From NCBI RefSeq assembly GCF_017874455.1, contig NZ_JAGGLN010000002.1:124001-188000 (forward strand): 64,000 bases of DNA. Reading direction: 5' to 3'. A program made the translations under genes and the position numbers. The notes under the pieces are model-generated. The model had not been told where the DNA came from and did no database searches. It saw only the letters and a program-made list of their open reading frames with translations. Positions 25,504-33,856 of this stretch are shown here, piece after piece; the first letter of the stretch is position 1; each line of letters begins with the position of its first letter. Source of the DNA: Methanobacterium aggregans. GTDB lineage: Archaea; Methanobacteriota; Methanobacteria; Methanobacteriales; Methanobacteriaceae.

Positions 25504-26205
25504 ATGGTAAAACTCAGATACTCATCAGGAAATGTTATCTCACCAGATGTTCATGGTATTGGTGTGCTTGCAGTTGGATCGCACAGGGAGAACCATGGTG
25601 CTGCCCTGCCAATTGATACCGATTCAAAGGTCGCTGCATATATTGCACTTCAGGCATCATTAAAAACTGGGGCAACCTTTTTAGGCATACTTTACGCTGC
25701 CACAGAATATGATTACGTGAAGCACGGTGATCATCTGCCTGTGGATGAACTCGTTGAAGGGGAGCTGAAACCAACACTGAGATCTGCAAAGAAATGTTTA
25801 GGTCTCAGGAAAGTGGTTCTTGTAAATGGCCACGGTGGCAACGTACCCATAAAAGATTACACCGAGGATCTTGAAGGGGATCTGGACCTTGAACTCATTT
25901 TCAACAACAGTATCGTTGAGATGGAGGGTCCACATGCAGGGACTGGGGAACTGTCAATGGCAGCATTTCTTGGTTTTTTAGATGAATCAAAACTTGATGA
26001 ACACTGTAATTTTGATAAGTACCCTGAAGTGGGAATGGTGGGATTACATGAGGCCCGCAAAGCTGAAGAGGGCATTGACGCTGGGGCAGTGGAAGTTGAG
26101 AAAGTTGGGGTTTGTGTTGACAGGGAACTGGGCATGAAACTCCTTGATGATGCTGTTTCGAGTGTTGTTGTGGACATTAAGAGTAGTCTATCCAATTTAA
26201 AATGA
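25504..26205 (+). CDS. arfB: FAPy deformylase ArfB (creatininase fold), F420/riboflavin synthesis
   Basis: A 233-residue creatininase-family protein. GSHRENHGAALPIDTD (residues 25-40) provides metal-binding Glu29, His31 and Asp residues. NGHGGN (108-113) holds another His, and GPHAGTGELS near 145 a Glu. This subgroup in methanogens removes the formyl group from 2-amino-5-formylamino-6-ribosylaminopyrimidinone 5'-phosphate, the second archaeal step from GTP to riboflavin and F420. The next enzyme, ArfC, is encoded at 44428. It is a monocistronic gene, with a clear ATG at 25504. Confidence 0.88.
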   Translation: MVKLRYSSGNVISPDVHGIGVLAVGSHRENHGAALPIDTDSKVAAYIALQASLKTGATFLGILYAATEYDYVKHGDHLPVDELVEGELKPTLRSAKKCLGLRKVVLVNGHGGNVPIKDYTEDLEGDLDLELIFNNSIVEMEGPHAGTGELSMAAFLGFLDESKLDEHCNFDKYPEVGMVGLHEARKAEEGIDAGAVEVEKVGVCVDRELGMKLLDDAVSSVVVDIKSSLSNLK

Positions 26206-26376
26206 TTTTTTTCGACATGCTTCATTAACATAATCAATGGTAGATCCACTGAAACCCTATTTTTTTTATAATTTTTTATTTTAAAGAGTTTTAAGAAATT
26301 TTTATGAAAAAGAAGGGTGAATAAAAAAAATATATTAATTCCCTAATGAAAATGAAGATCAAAGGGGGCTTTCAAA

Positions 26377-26986
26377 TTAAAAATCGTCAAAAGGGTTTTT
26401 TTAGTAGGAATATTGATCATATGCCTTGTTCTGGCCGTTTAATATATTTAAAATCAGATAAAAATACAAGTACCCCCATCTAAAAAATCCATGGTTATAA
26501 AACATTTTCTAAAGATGGAATTTCATTCAAGTATCCTGAAAACTGGAATGATTATACAAAAGAAACCAGTACTGAAGGTTGTATAGTTTCTGTAGGAGAT
26601 CTTGAATCCAAATTTATTGGAAAGATACCCTCTTCATTATTCGCATTAACTGGAACAAAAACTACTGCGGAAAACGAAGATATCCTAGCAAAAAGGACTG
26701 TTCAAGATTTCTTAAACAACACTCGAAATCTCCAGGTTATCCAGGATATCATCTAAACACAACACCAGTTAGAGAATTTAGATTAAGTGGTTCAAAGGCC
26801 TATGAGATTAAGTTGACCATGCGCAACGATGCCAATACTGATTACGGTACTGAATACACTCACCTAGTTTCATTTGAAAAAGATGGTGTTGTGTACGTTA
26901 TGATGTGCACAGCAATGGATCCCATGATTGGAGAGTCTGATAAAAACTTTGACATTATAATCAACAGTTTTCAGGTTAATTCCTAG
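26377..26986 (+). pseudogene. Decayed gene for a secreted PsbP-like domain protein
   Basis: Three pieces in three frames add up to one secreted protein. The first (from 26377) reads KIVKRVFLVGILIICLVLAV, a signal peptide, behind an AAAGGGGG site, but with TTA in place of a start and a stop after it. The second (from about 26493 to TAA at 26756) reads FSKDGISFKYPENW. The third (to TAG at 26986) reads SFEKDGVVYVMMC and FDIIINSFQVN. The KDGISFKYPENW and NSFQV pattern matches the N-terminal domain of the sortase fusion at 58252 (SNGISFDYPATW). No intact start remains, so it is a pseudogene. Confidence 0.7.
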
Positions 26987-27021
26987 GATCAAATTTTTTT
27001 TATTTTAAATTATCATATTAC

Positions 27022-27126
27022 AAGAAATAATAATTGAAGAAATAATAATTGAAGAAATAATAATTGAAGAAATAATAATTGAGGAAATAATAATTGAGGA
27101 AATAATAATTGAGGAAATAATAATTG
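27022..27126 (+). repeat. 15-bp minisatellite, seven copies
   Basis: Seven head-to-tail copies of a 15-bp unit: four of AAGAAATAATAATTG (27022-27081) then three of AGGAAATAATAATTG (27082-27126), followed by a broken copy. The unit length is a multiple of three, and one frame would encode Glu-Glu-Ile-Ile-Ile repeats with only a synonymous change. There is no start codon or ribosome binding site, so it is not called as coding. It lies between the decayed gene and the 3' end of the helicase gene. Confidence 0.95.
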
Positions 27127-27164
27127 AGGAAAACATTAGTCCAACGGATCGTTACAAACCATGA

Positions 27165-29687
27165 TTAACCACTCTCAATCTGTTTAATCAACCTTGAACA
27201 TTCCCTAACAACATCTTTTTTATCGAAAGCCCCTGCAATTCTTCTGATGGCTTCAATCATTCTTATAACTGCATCAAGCCAGCTGAAAATGTCCCCTGCA
27301 TATGCCTGGATTCCGTAGTTTCGCATCATCTTCTTGCTTATGTTTGCAGGGTCCTGTTTCATCATACGCTGCTTGAGTATTCTGCGGGAGAGTTCCATCT
27401 GGAAACAGTCACAGAATGGCCTATCCTTACATTTGCATGATAAAAATTCTATCTGAAGGTTTATGAGTGTTTCCTGAATGTTGGGTTCAAGTTTGGAGAT
27501 TGCATCCCCTGATGAGAGTATGTCCAGTGTTGAATCTGCAAAGAGACGTGTGGACATGTTTATTTTAAGAACCTTGGATAATCTCTGACTTATCCTGTTT
27601 GAGAGGTATGCACTTTCAAAAGGCTCCAGAAACACTGCTATGTCAAGGGGTTTAACCTTCTTACCATGTATCCTCTTTCTGATGTAATCTGCATCATCAT
27701 GATTCAGGAAGGATGTGGAAACTGCCCTTCCATAACGCGTTGGAAGCAGTTTTTCCTCTCCATTTTTGTTTTTAACTTCCCTTATGAATTTATGGTGTAT
27801 CAGAGTGTTGTAGGTTTCATCAAAGCCCAGCGGAAGTTCTTCTTCCATGTAAGCTGCTTCCATTCCCTCAAGATCATCAACACGGCCTGCACAAACATCT
27901 GCAAGGAACTGTTCCACAACATCATCCTCGGAGTAGGTCACATCTATGCGTTCCACATCACTTTCAAGGAGGGCTACAGCCATCATATCCTCAGACTGGT
28001 CATCGTAGCTGCGCCCTACTTCAGGTATAAGGTAAACCCTTCCAATATCATGGTAGGATGGTCTTCCTGCCCTTCCAAGCATCTGTGAAAACTCGTTGGG
28101 TGTGAGCCATTTGTTTCCCATGGTCAGGGTTTCAAAGATAACCTGGGACGCTGGGAAATCAACCCCTGCAGCCAGTGCAGCTGTTGTAACCACCGCTGAA
28201 ATTTTCTGCTTTAAAAACTCCTTTTCTATCCTGCTCTTCTTGGAATATGATAATCCTGCATGGTACGCTTCAGCGTTAACACCCCTTTTTGAGAGGTAAT
28301 CTGCTATTGAATGTGTTTTCCTACGTGAATTGGTGAATATGATGGTCTGACCTTTAAAACCCTTCTTTGAAACGTTTTTATATTCGTTTCGTGACAGACG
28401 TGCCATTATGTCTTCTTTATCGTACTCTGACTTTGCAAATACAAGGTGGCGTTCCAGGGGAACTGGACGGTTTTTGTACTCCACCATCTTCATTCCAAAT
28501 TCATTTGCTATTTCCTCAGAGTTCTGGACAGTTGCAGAAAGCCCGATTATCTGAAGATCAGGAAAGAGTGCCTTCAAACGTTTTATAAGGCCGTTTAAGC
28601 GTGGACCTCGTTCTTCATCGTCCAGCATGTGTATTTCATCCACAACCACAGTTCCAAGGTCTCCCAGTGTATGTGCCTTTCCAGCACGCAGAAGATAGTC
28701 CAAACCCTCATATGTTCCAACCACAATATCGGAAGCCTCAACATCATCATCAACTATTGAAAGCTCACCTTTAGCCTTTATTCGACTCATTCCAACTCTT
28801 ATTGATACATCTAATCCCATTTTATTGTATTTTTTCTTGAAATCCCTGTACTTCTGGTTTGCAAGGGCCACAAGTGGTGTTAAGAACATGAATTTCTTCC
28901 CATTCAATGTTCTGGGTATTCCTGCAAGTTCTCCTATGAGGGTTTTACCGCTTGCAGTTGCGGACACAACTAAGAGATTCTCCCCCTCAAGAAGTCCGTT
29001 CTGAACTGCCAGGGTCTGAACTGGGAGTAAATGTTTGCCGTGTGACTTTAAAACCCTTTTAAATTCATTTGGAAGTTTCAGTTCATCCATGGACATCTTT
29101 GGAATGCCATCATCACTTCCCCTCTTTATTCTATCGTAGAGGGTGAGATCAGGGTTTTTCACAGGGTTGAAGTTGGGGTTTAGAACGCTCAGAACCTTGT
29201 TAAGGTCCCCAGTCTTTTCAAGCATTCTCTGGAAGTTTCTGAAGGTGCTCATGTCAAAACCCCTGGCTTTCAACTCCCTTTTTATCTCCTCCTCAGCACA
29301 CAACTTGCAGATGTACTCATTGTGGTAGATGTAGGAGGATTCTTTTCTTAGAAGCGTTATGTATCCTTCAAAGGTGCAGTGTCTGCACATTCTGGTTCTC
29401 TTAAATGGTATGTTTAAGGATTCTAGCATTTCCTCTGTTTCTTCATCCTTCCCTATGATGTAGACGTTCTGTTTCCTGAGGATCTTGATAGCCTCGCTTG
29501 GAGGGAACAGGTTCTCAGTTTCAGGGTCCTTTTTAACTATGAACTTCTGCGGCCTTACCTGGTCTCCATTTCTTCCCAGTTTAAGATATCCATAGAAGAT
29601 AGGTTGTCTCCTACTGTTAACAGCACCCTTAGCACTGCCTATTGGAAATAGTTCCAGAATCTTCTTATTTTTTCTTAAAATTATCAT
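27165..29687 (-). CDS. Superfamily 2 DEAD/DEAH-type helicase, Hel308/Ski2-like, with DUF5814 N-terminal region
   Basis: An 840-residue protein. The N-terminal ~200 residues hold a zinc ribbon (Cys 101, 104, 127, 130). Helicase motifs follow: Walker A ATASGKT (243-249), DEIH (350-353), SAT (384-386), and motif VI QMLGRAGRP (535-543). Near the C-terminus a tight Cys cluster (751, 753, 759, 761) could bind a metal or Fe-S. The core is that of Ski2/Hel308 enzymes, which unwind DNA at stalled forks or RNA. The Methanobacteriales version with this extended N-terminus has no assigned role. It is monocistronic, with its 3' end facing the minisatellite. Confidence 0.88.
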   Translation of the reverse strand: MIILRKNKKILELFPIGSAKGAVNSRRQPIFYGYLKLGRNGDQVRPQKFIVKKDPETENLFPPSEAIKILRKQNVYIIGKDEETEEMLESLNIPFKRTRMCRHCTFEGYITLLRKESSYIYHNEYICKLCAEEEIKRELKARGFDMSTFRNFQRMLEKTGDLNKVLSVLNPNFNPVKNPDLTLYDRIKRGSDDGIPKMSMDELKLPNEFKRVLKSHGKHLLPVQTLAVQNGLLEGENLLVVSATASGKTLIGELAGIPRTLNGKKFMFLTPLVALANQKYRDFKKKYNKMGLDVSIRVGMSRIKAKGELSIVDDDVEASDIVVGTYEGLDYLLRAGKAHTLGDLGTVVVDEIHMLDDEERGPRLNGLIKRLKALFPDLQIIGLSATVQNSEEIANEFGMKMVEYKNRPVPLERHLVFAKSEYDKEDIMARLSRNEYKNVSKKGFKGQTIIFTNSRRKTHSIADYLSKRGVNAEAYHAGLSYSKKSRIEKEFLKQKISAVVTTAALAAGVDFPASQVIFETLTMGNKWLTPNEFSQMLGRAGRPSYHDIGRVYLIPEVGRSYDDQSEDMMAVALLESDVERIDVTYSEDDVVEQFLADVCAGRVDDLEGMEAAYMEEELPLGFDETYNTLIHHKFIREVKNKNGEEKLLPTRYGRAVSTSFLNHDDADYIRKRIHGKKVKPLDIAVFLEPFESAYLSNRISQRLSKVLKINMSTRLFADSTLDILSSGDAISKLEPNIQETLINLQIEFLSCKCKDRPFCDCFQMELSRRILKQRMMKQDPANISKKMMRNYGIQAYAGDIFSWLDAVIRMIEAIRRIAGAFDKKDVVRECSRLIKQIESG

Positions 29688-29852
29688 TTAAATCTTTTGA
29701 ATCCTTTCATAATAAAAAAAATCATCAATATTCTTATGTTTTATAGTTTTTAAATAAATTGCAGCAGTTCAAATCTAAAATTATTAAATTTCTTTCTTAA
29801 ATAAAAAATTTTTATGATAAAAAAAGTGAGAAGAAAAAAATGAAAATTGAGT

Positions 29853-31511
29853 TTAAAGTCCCTCTTCCTCTTTCTTTCTCTTCTCTAACAGTTCTATTCC
29901 CTGTTCCTTGAGTTTGAACTTCTGGATCTTACCACTGTGGGTTAAGGGAAATTCATCAACGATAAAAACATACTTTGGAACTTTGTAACGTGCTATTTCC
30001 TTCATGGAGTAGTCCCTGACATCCTCTTCTGTTATGTCAGCCCCCTCTTCAGGTATGACGAATGCTCCAACTATTTCACCGTACTTCTCATTGGGTATTC
30101 CTACAACCTGCACGTCCCTGATTTCAGGCATGGTGTAAAGGAACTCCTCGATCTCACGGGGGTAGATGTTCTCCCCACCACGAATTATCATATCCTTTAT
30201 CCTTCCAACTATGGTGTAATAACCGTTTTCATCCTCAGTTGCAATATCTCCACTGTGAAGCCATCCCTCTGCATCTATAACTTCCCTGGTTTTTTCAGGC
30301 ATTTTATAGTAGCCCTTCATTACGTTGTAGCCTCTGCAGCAGATCTCTCCAGGTTCACCCACCTCAACAGTTTCTCCAGTTTCCATGTCCACGATCTTAA
30401 CTTCACAGTTCTCCATCTTCCGACCTACAGTGGTGACTCTAAGTTCCACTGGATCATCTATACTGGTCTGGGTGAATCCAGGGGAAGCTTCAGTTAAACC
30501 GTAAACACTTGTGATACCTGTCATGTGCATGTCCTTTATAACCTTCTTCATTGCCTCAACTGGGCAGAGTGATCCTGCCATTATACCTGTTCTGAGGCTT
30601 GTAAGATCAAACATGTCAAACATCGGATGTGTGTACTCTGCTATGAACATGGTGGGAACACCGTAAAGTGCTGTACATCTTTCTTTATGAACCGCTGCAA
30701 GTGCTAGGAGGGGATCGAATACTTCAAGCATTACAAGTGTTCCTCCGTGTGTTAAAAGTGCCATAACACCTAGGACTATTCCAAAACAGTGAAACAATGG
30801 CACTGGTAGGCAGAGTCTCTCCTCTTCTGTGAAGTTCTGTCTGTCACCTATGTAAAATCCGTTGTTTAAGATGTTCCTGTGGGTGAGCATGACTCCCTTA
30901 GGGAAACCAGTTGTTCCTGAGGTGTACTGCATGTTAACAACATCGTTGTTTGTAACACTGCTTTTAACCCTCTCAAATTCTTCTTCAGAGCCGTGTTTCC
31001 CTAGAAGCATTAATTCATGGGTGTTGTACATTCCCCTGTGTTTTTCAGGGCCTATATATATGACGTTTTCAAGGTAGGGGAAGTCTTTGCTTTTGAGTTT
31101 ACCCCTCTCCTGGGTTTTGAGTTCCGGTACAAGTTCGTAGATGATGTTCAGATAATCCACATCCCTGAATCCTTCTATGAGAGCTAGAGCTTTCATATCA
31201 GATTGTTCAAGTATGTATGCAAGCTCATGGCCTTTGTAGGCAGTGTTAACTGTTACGAGAACTGCACCTATCTTGGCAGTTGCAAACATGAATGTGAGCC
31301 AGTCCGGCACGTTTAATGCCCATATACCCACATGATCACCTTTTCCAATACCTATGGACAATAAGCCCTTTGCAAGTAGGTTAACTCTTTCATCAAATTC
31401 TTTGTAGGTAAATCTGAGGTCCCTGTCGGGATAAACTATAAAATCTCTTTCAGGACTTTTTTCAACTTGTTTTTCAAAGAACTTGCCTAGGGTATCTTCT
31501 GTAAAAAGCAT
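29853..31511 (-). CDS. Acyl-CoA synthetase (AMP-forming)
   Basis: About 552 residues of the ANL superfamily. AMP-binding motif YTSGTTGFPKGVMLTHRN is near residue 195-212, VYGLTEASPG near 335, the GWLHSGDIATEDENGYYTIVGRIKDMIIRGGENIYPREIE hinge region near 415-455, and the catalytic Lys in HSGKIQKFKL near the C-terminus. It probably activates a medium- or long-chain carboxylic acid. The ATG at 31511 has GGTGG upstream. A thioesterase and an HTH-cupin regulator lie directly upstream on the same strand, suggesting an acyl-CoA module, uncommon for a methanogen. Confidence 0.88.
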   Translation of the reverse strand: MLFTEDTLGKFFEKQVEKSPERDFIVYPDRDLRFTYKEFDERVNLLAKGLLSIGIGKGDHVGIWALNVPDWLTFMFATAKIGAVLVTVNTAYKGHELAYILEQSDMKALALIEGFRDVDYLNIIYELVPELKTQERGKLKSKDFPYLENVIYIGPEKHRGMYNTHELMLLGKHGSEEEFERVKSSVTNNDVVNMQYTSGTTGFPKGVMLTHRNILNNGFYIGDRQNFTEEERLCLPVPLFHCFGIVLGVMALLTHGGTLVMLEVFDPLLALAAVHKERCTALYGVPTMFIAEYTHPMFDMFDLTSLRTGIMAGSLCPVEAMKKVIKDMHMTGITSVYGLTEASPGFTQTSIDDPVELRVTTVGRKMENCEVKIVDMETGETVEVGEPGEICCRGYNVMKGYYKMPEKTREVIDAEGWLHSGDIATEDENGYYTIVGRIKDMIIRGGENIYPREIEEFLYTMPEIRDVQVVGIPNEKYGEIVGAFVIPEEGADITEEDVRDYSMKEIARYKVPKYVFIVDEFPLTHSGKIQKFKLKEQGIELLEKRKKEEEGL

Positions 31512-31575
31512 GTACAACCACCGGTTTTTGATTTTATGTCAGTTATGGATATTGTATTTAGTAACACAGTAAATA

Positions 31576-32028
31576 TTATTTATTGTCCATTAAAGCCATT
31601 TCCTGACCGTTTGAGGATTCAATTTCAGTTTCAGGTAACATATGCTCTGCAAGCTGTGTTCTGATGGAATCTGGTATTGGAACAGAGGTTTCATTGACGA
31701 AGTCGTAATGAACAACCACTGCATTTCCCTTAACCTTGATCCTGCCTTCCTGCCATGCTTCATGGCGTAGTGTGAAGGATGTGTTTCCAATTTTTACCAC
31801 GTAGGTTCGCAGTTCCACGTCTTTCTCAAAGTACATCTGGCATAGGAAGTCGAAGTCTGTTCTGACCATTATGAGCTTCCAGTTTTCGTAGCTGAGGTCA
31901 AGATCTGGTGTGAACATTCTGAATATGGGGTTTCTTGCCTGTTCAAACCATACAGCAAGAACAGTGTTGTTAACATGACGAAGTCCATCTATATCTCCGA
32001 ATCTTGGTGTTACCGTTGTTTTAAACAT
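31576..32028 (-). CDS. Acyl-CoA thioesterase (4-hydroxybenzoyl-CoA thioesterase-like hotdog fold)
   Basis: A 150-residue hotdog-fold protein. TPRFGDIDGLRHVNNTVLAVWFEQAR carries the catalytic Asp and the HVNN motif of YbgC/4HBT thioesterases; the RTDFDFLCQMYFEKDVEL strand region follows. It hydrolyses acyl-CoA to acid and CoA. It lies 64 bases upstream of the AMP-forming acyl-CoA synthetase on the same strand, so the two may act on the same acyl group in opposite directions. Confidence 0.88.
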   Translation of the reverse strand: MFKTTVTPRFGDIDGLRHVNNTVLAVWFEQARNPIFRMFTPDLDLSYENWKLIMVRTDFDFLCQMYFEKDVELRTYVVKIGNTSFTLRHEAWQEGRIKVKGNAVVVHYDFVNETSVPIPDSIRTQLAEHMLPETEIESSNGQEMALMDNK

Positions 32029-32328
32029 TTTAATTCATCTCTAATTATCTATTTTTTTATATAATTCTAGGATTTTGAATTTTTGAGGAAAACCATATCA
32101 TTTCGGATATATTAGTTATAATTTCCTGTTATTCTTCTAAATCCCCTTTTAAATTATTGTTTTTTTTGAATTTTTTAATATTATGATCATGCACTTGGTA
32201 TGATCTAGATCTAAATCCAGAATTTAAATTATAATCTGGATTGGTTCTAATTTGGATTTCATTGAATAAAAAAAATATTGAAATGTATTTTATTAATGCA
32301 TCCATTATCTCTTCATGATTTTGAAGCC
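32029..32328. other. Intergenic region with an inverted repeat
   Basis: 300 A+T-rich bases between the HTH-cupin regulator and the thioesterase. AATCCAGA (32214-32221) and TCTGGATT (32235-32242) are perfect 8-bp arms around a 13-base A+T loop, next to a GATCTAGATC palindrome at about 32201-32211. This could be an operator for the HTH-cupin protein or a terminator for its gene. No small gene is visible. Confidence 0.5.
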
Positions 32329-32904
32329 CTAAAACGGTGTGTAAACAACTGCAAGTATCTTTGCATCGTCACCATTGGCATGGAGATCATGGGGTACAAT
32401 TGAATCGTAGTAAATACTGTCCCCTTCACCGACCACATAACTCTCCTGGCCGTAAAGAACCTCTATTTCCCCACTCATCACGTATATGAATTCTTCTCCC
32501 TCGTGGGATGCTAATTCATATTCCCCTGTTTTAGGAGGATGTACATCTATTATGAAGGGTTCCATGTGCCTGTCACTTTTACCGTAGGCTAAGGAATAGA
32601 AATCAAGGACACTTTCGTCAAGACTCGTATTTTTACCTGAAAAATGGGTCACACTCTTTGAACTTCCTGCTTTAACTACAAAGGGACCTGTTTGAGGTGC
32701 ATCATCCATGAATGTGCCCAAGCGGACACCAAGAGCCCTTGCAATATTGAGTAGTGGAGTTAATGAGGGTAAACTTGCTCCGTTTTCAAGTTTTTCAATG
32801 AGTTCTACACTGCTCTGACTTGCCTCTGCAAGTTCCTCACAGGACATTTCTCTGCCCTCTCTTAACTGACGAATTTTTTCCCCAACTTTGTTCTCATCTG
32901 CCAT
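32329..32904 (-). CDS. XRE-type HTH regulator with C-terminal cupin domain
   Basis: A 191-residue protein. Residues ~8-65 form an XRE helix-turn-helix (IRQLREGREMSCEELAEASQ, then SLPSLTPLLNIARALGV). Residues ~110-190 form a cupin_2 barrel (ASHEGEEFIYVMSGEIEVLYG, then EGDSIYYDSIVPHDLHA). Such regulators sense a small ligand in the cupin. AGGTGATT precedes the ATG. Adjacent acyl-CoA synthetase and thioesterase genes downstream on the same strand are likely targets, as found for related regulators in archaea and bacteria. Confidence 0.9.
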   Translation of the reverse strand: MADENKVGEKIRQLREGREMSCEELAEASQSSVELIEKLENGASLPSLTPLLNIARALGVRLGTFMDDAPQTGPFVVKAGSSKSVTHFSGKNTSLDESVLDFYSLAYGKSDRHMEPFIIDVHPPKTGEYELASHEGEEFIYVMSGEIEVLYGQESYVVGEGDSIYYDSIVPHDLHANGDDAKILAVVYTPF

Positions 32905-33097
32905 TGCAAATCACCTTTAATTAAAAATATGAAATTTATTGTTGTTAAAATGGATTATAAAGTTTTATAAAACCTTTTTAAGTTTATTTAATCATTTTTA
33001 TTAGTATCCCAATCTATTGTTATTTTTAGATTTAGTAATTTAATTTTTAACCATTTAAAGTGATGTTAAACAAATAAATCTCTTTATTTTCTACTTA

Positions 33098-33172
33098 TTT
33101 TTAAGTGTTTAACTGCACTTCACTGGTCTTAGGACCTTTTCAAACTGTGTTTGAAGTTAAAACACTTAAAAA
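33098..33172. ncRNA. Multi-hairpin element, possible structured RNA or terminator
   Basis: Perfect 13-bp outer arms TTTTTAAGTGTTT (33098-33110) and AAACACTTAAAAA (33160-33172) enclose two further hairpins: GGTC-TTAG-GACC (33125-33136) and CAAAC-TGT-GTTTG (about 33141-33153). An ACTTCA/TGAAGT pair could extend the outer stem. It lies about 80 bases after the stop of the sequon-rich gene and about 190 before the HTH-cupin start, both minus strand. It could end the first transcript or regulate the second; an independent small RNA is also possible. Confidence 0.4.
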
Positions 33173-33252
33173 AAGATATTATAAGTTTTTTAGTTTTTTT
33201 AAGATTTTAAACTGAAAATCACTCTTTTATCAAAAAATGGTATGATCCTGAT

Positions 33253-33534
33253 TTAGATGGACGTGTTGTTGGTTTTGACAGTTGTGTTCGTTACATTGGA
33301 TACTGTTGTGTTGTTCGTTACATTTAAAACCATTTTTTGAATGTAAGCTGGTTTAAATGAAGAATCTCCAATGGTTGATATTTGTTCTGAACCTGTTAAA
33401 TTAAGATCAGGCATAATACTTGCAACATCAACATCATTTCCAAAACCTACAACATTTACCAATGAGCCAAATCCATAGGCAAACAATGCCACCATCAAAA
33501 TTATAAAAACTGCCCCAGATTTCTTTGGATTCAT
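33253..33534 (-). CDS. Small membrane-anchored surface protein with sequon-rich tail
   Basis: A 93-residue protein. After MNPKKSG comes one hydrophobic span (about residues 8-30), then an acidic extracellular part. The last ~25 residues are almost wholly Asn, Thr and Val and contain about seven overlapping N-X-S/T glycosylation sequons (LNVTNNTTVSNVTNTT, then TNNTS). That suggests a signal-anchored, heavily N-glycosylated surface protein. AGGTAGG supports the ATG. No family is recognised and no partner gene is obvious. Confidence 0.7.
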   Translation of the reverse strand: MNPKKSGAVFIILMVALFAYGFGSLVNVVGFGNDVDVASIMPDLNLTGSEQISTIGDSSFKPAYIQKMVLNVTNNTTVSNVTNTTVKTNNTSI

Positions 33535-33856
33535 TTAAACCTACCTAAACAATTAATTGAAAGATGTTATTTTTTTAAAAGTTTTTTTATTATATTTAAA
33601 GGTTTGAATATAATATTATCATTGAATCTATATCTTTTTTATCTTTGTTATGGCTTTAAATTATTATAATTTTTATATGCTTCCCAACATTTAAATGTAA
33701 CACAAGGGGCTGTTTTCTGAATGGGAGATCTAATGTGGAGATCTGAATAAAAAAAAAGTTTGAATTAAAAACCAAAAAAAATGGATTCATAACTTCGATC
33801 TATTTAGGGTACATTAAAAAACCGTGCAGATACCAAATCAAATATTTTCCATTTTC
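33535..33856. other. Intergenic region without a gene
   Basis: 322 A+T-rich bases between glmS and the sequon-rich gene. Its complement carries TTTATATTCAAAC-like and ATTATAATAATTTAAA stretches that could hold the small gene's promoter. A GAGATCTAATGTGGAGATCTG stretch near 33724-33744 contains AGATCT twice. No reading frame with a ribosome binding site is seen. Confidence 0.35.

Noticed and set aside
27009..27164. Translation of the minisatellite as a Glu-Glu-Ile-Ile-Ile repeat protein
   Set aside because: The frame has no start codon or ribosome binding site and begins right after a stop, so it is listed as a repeat only.
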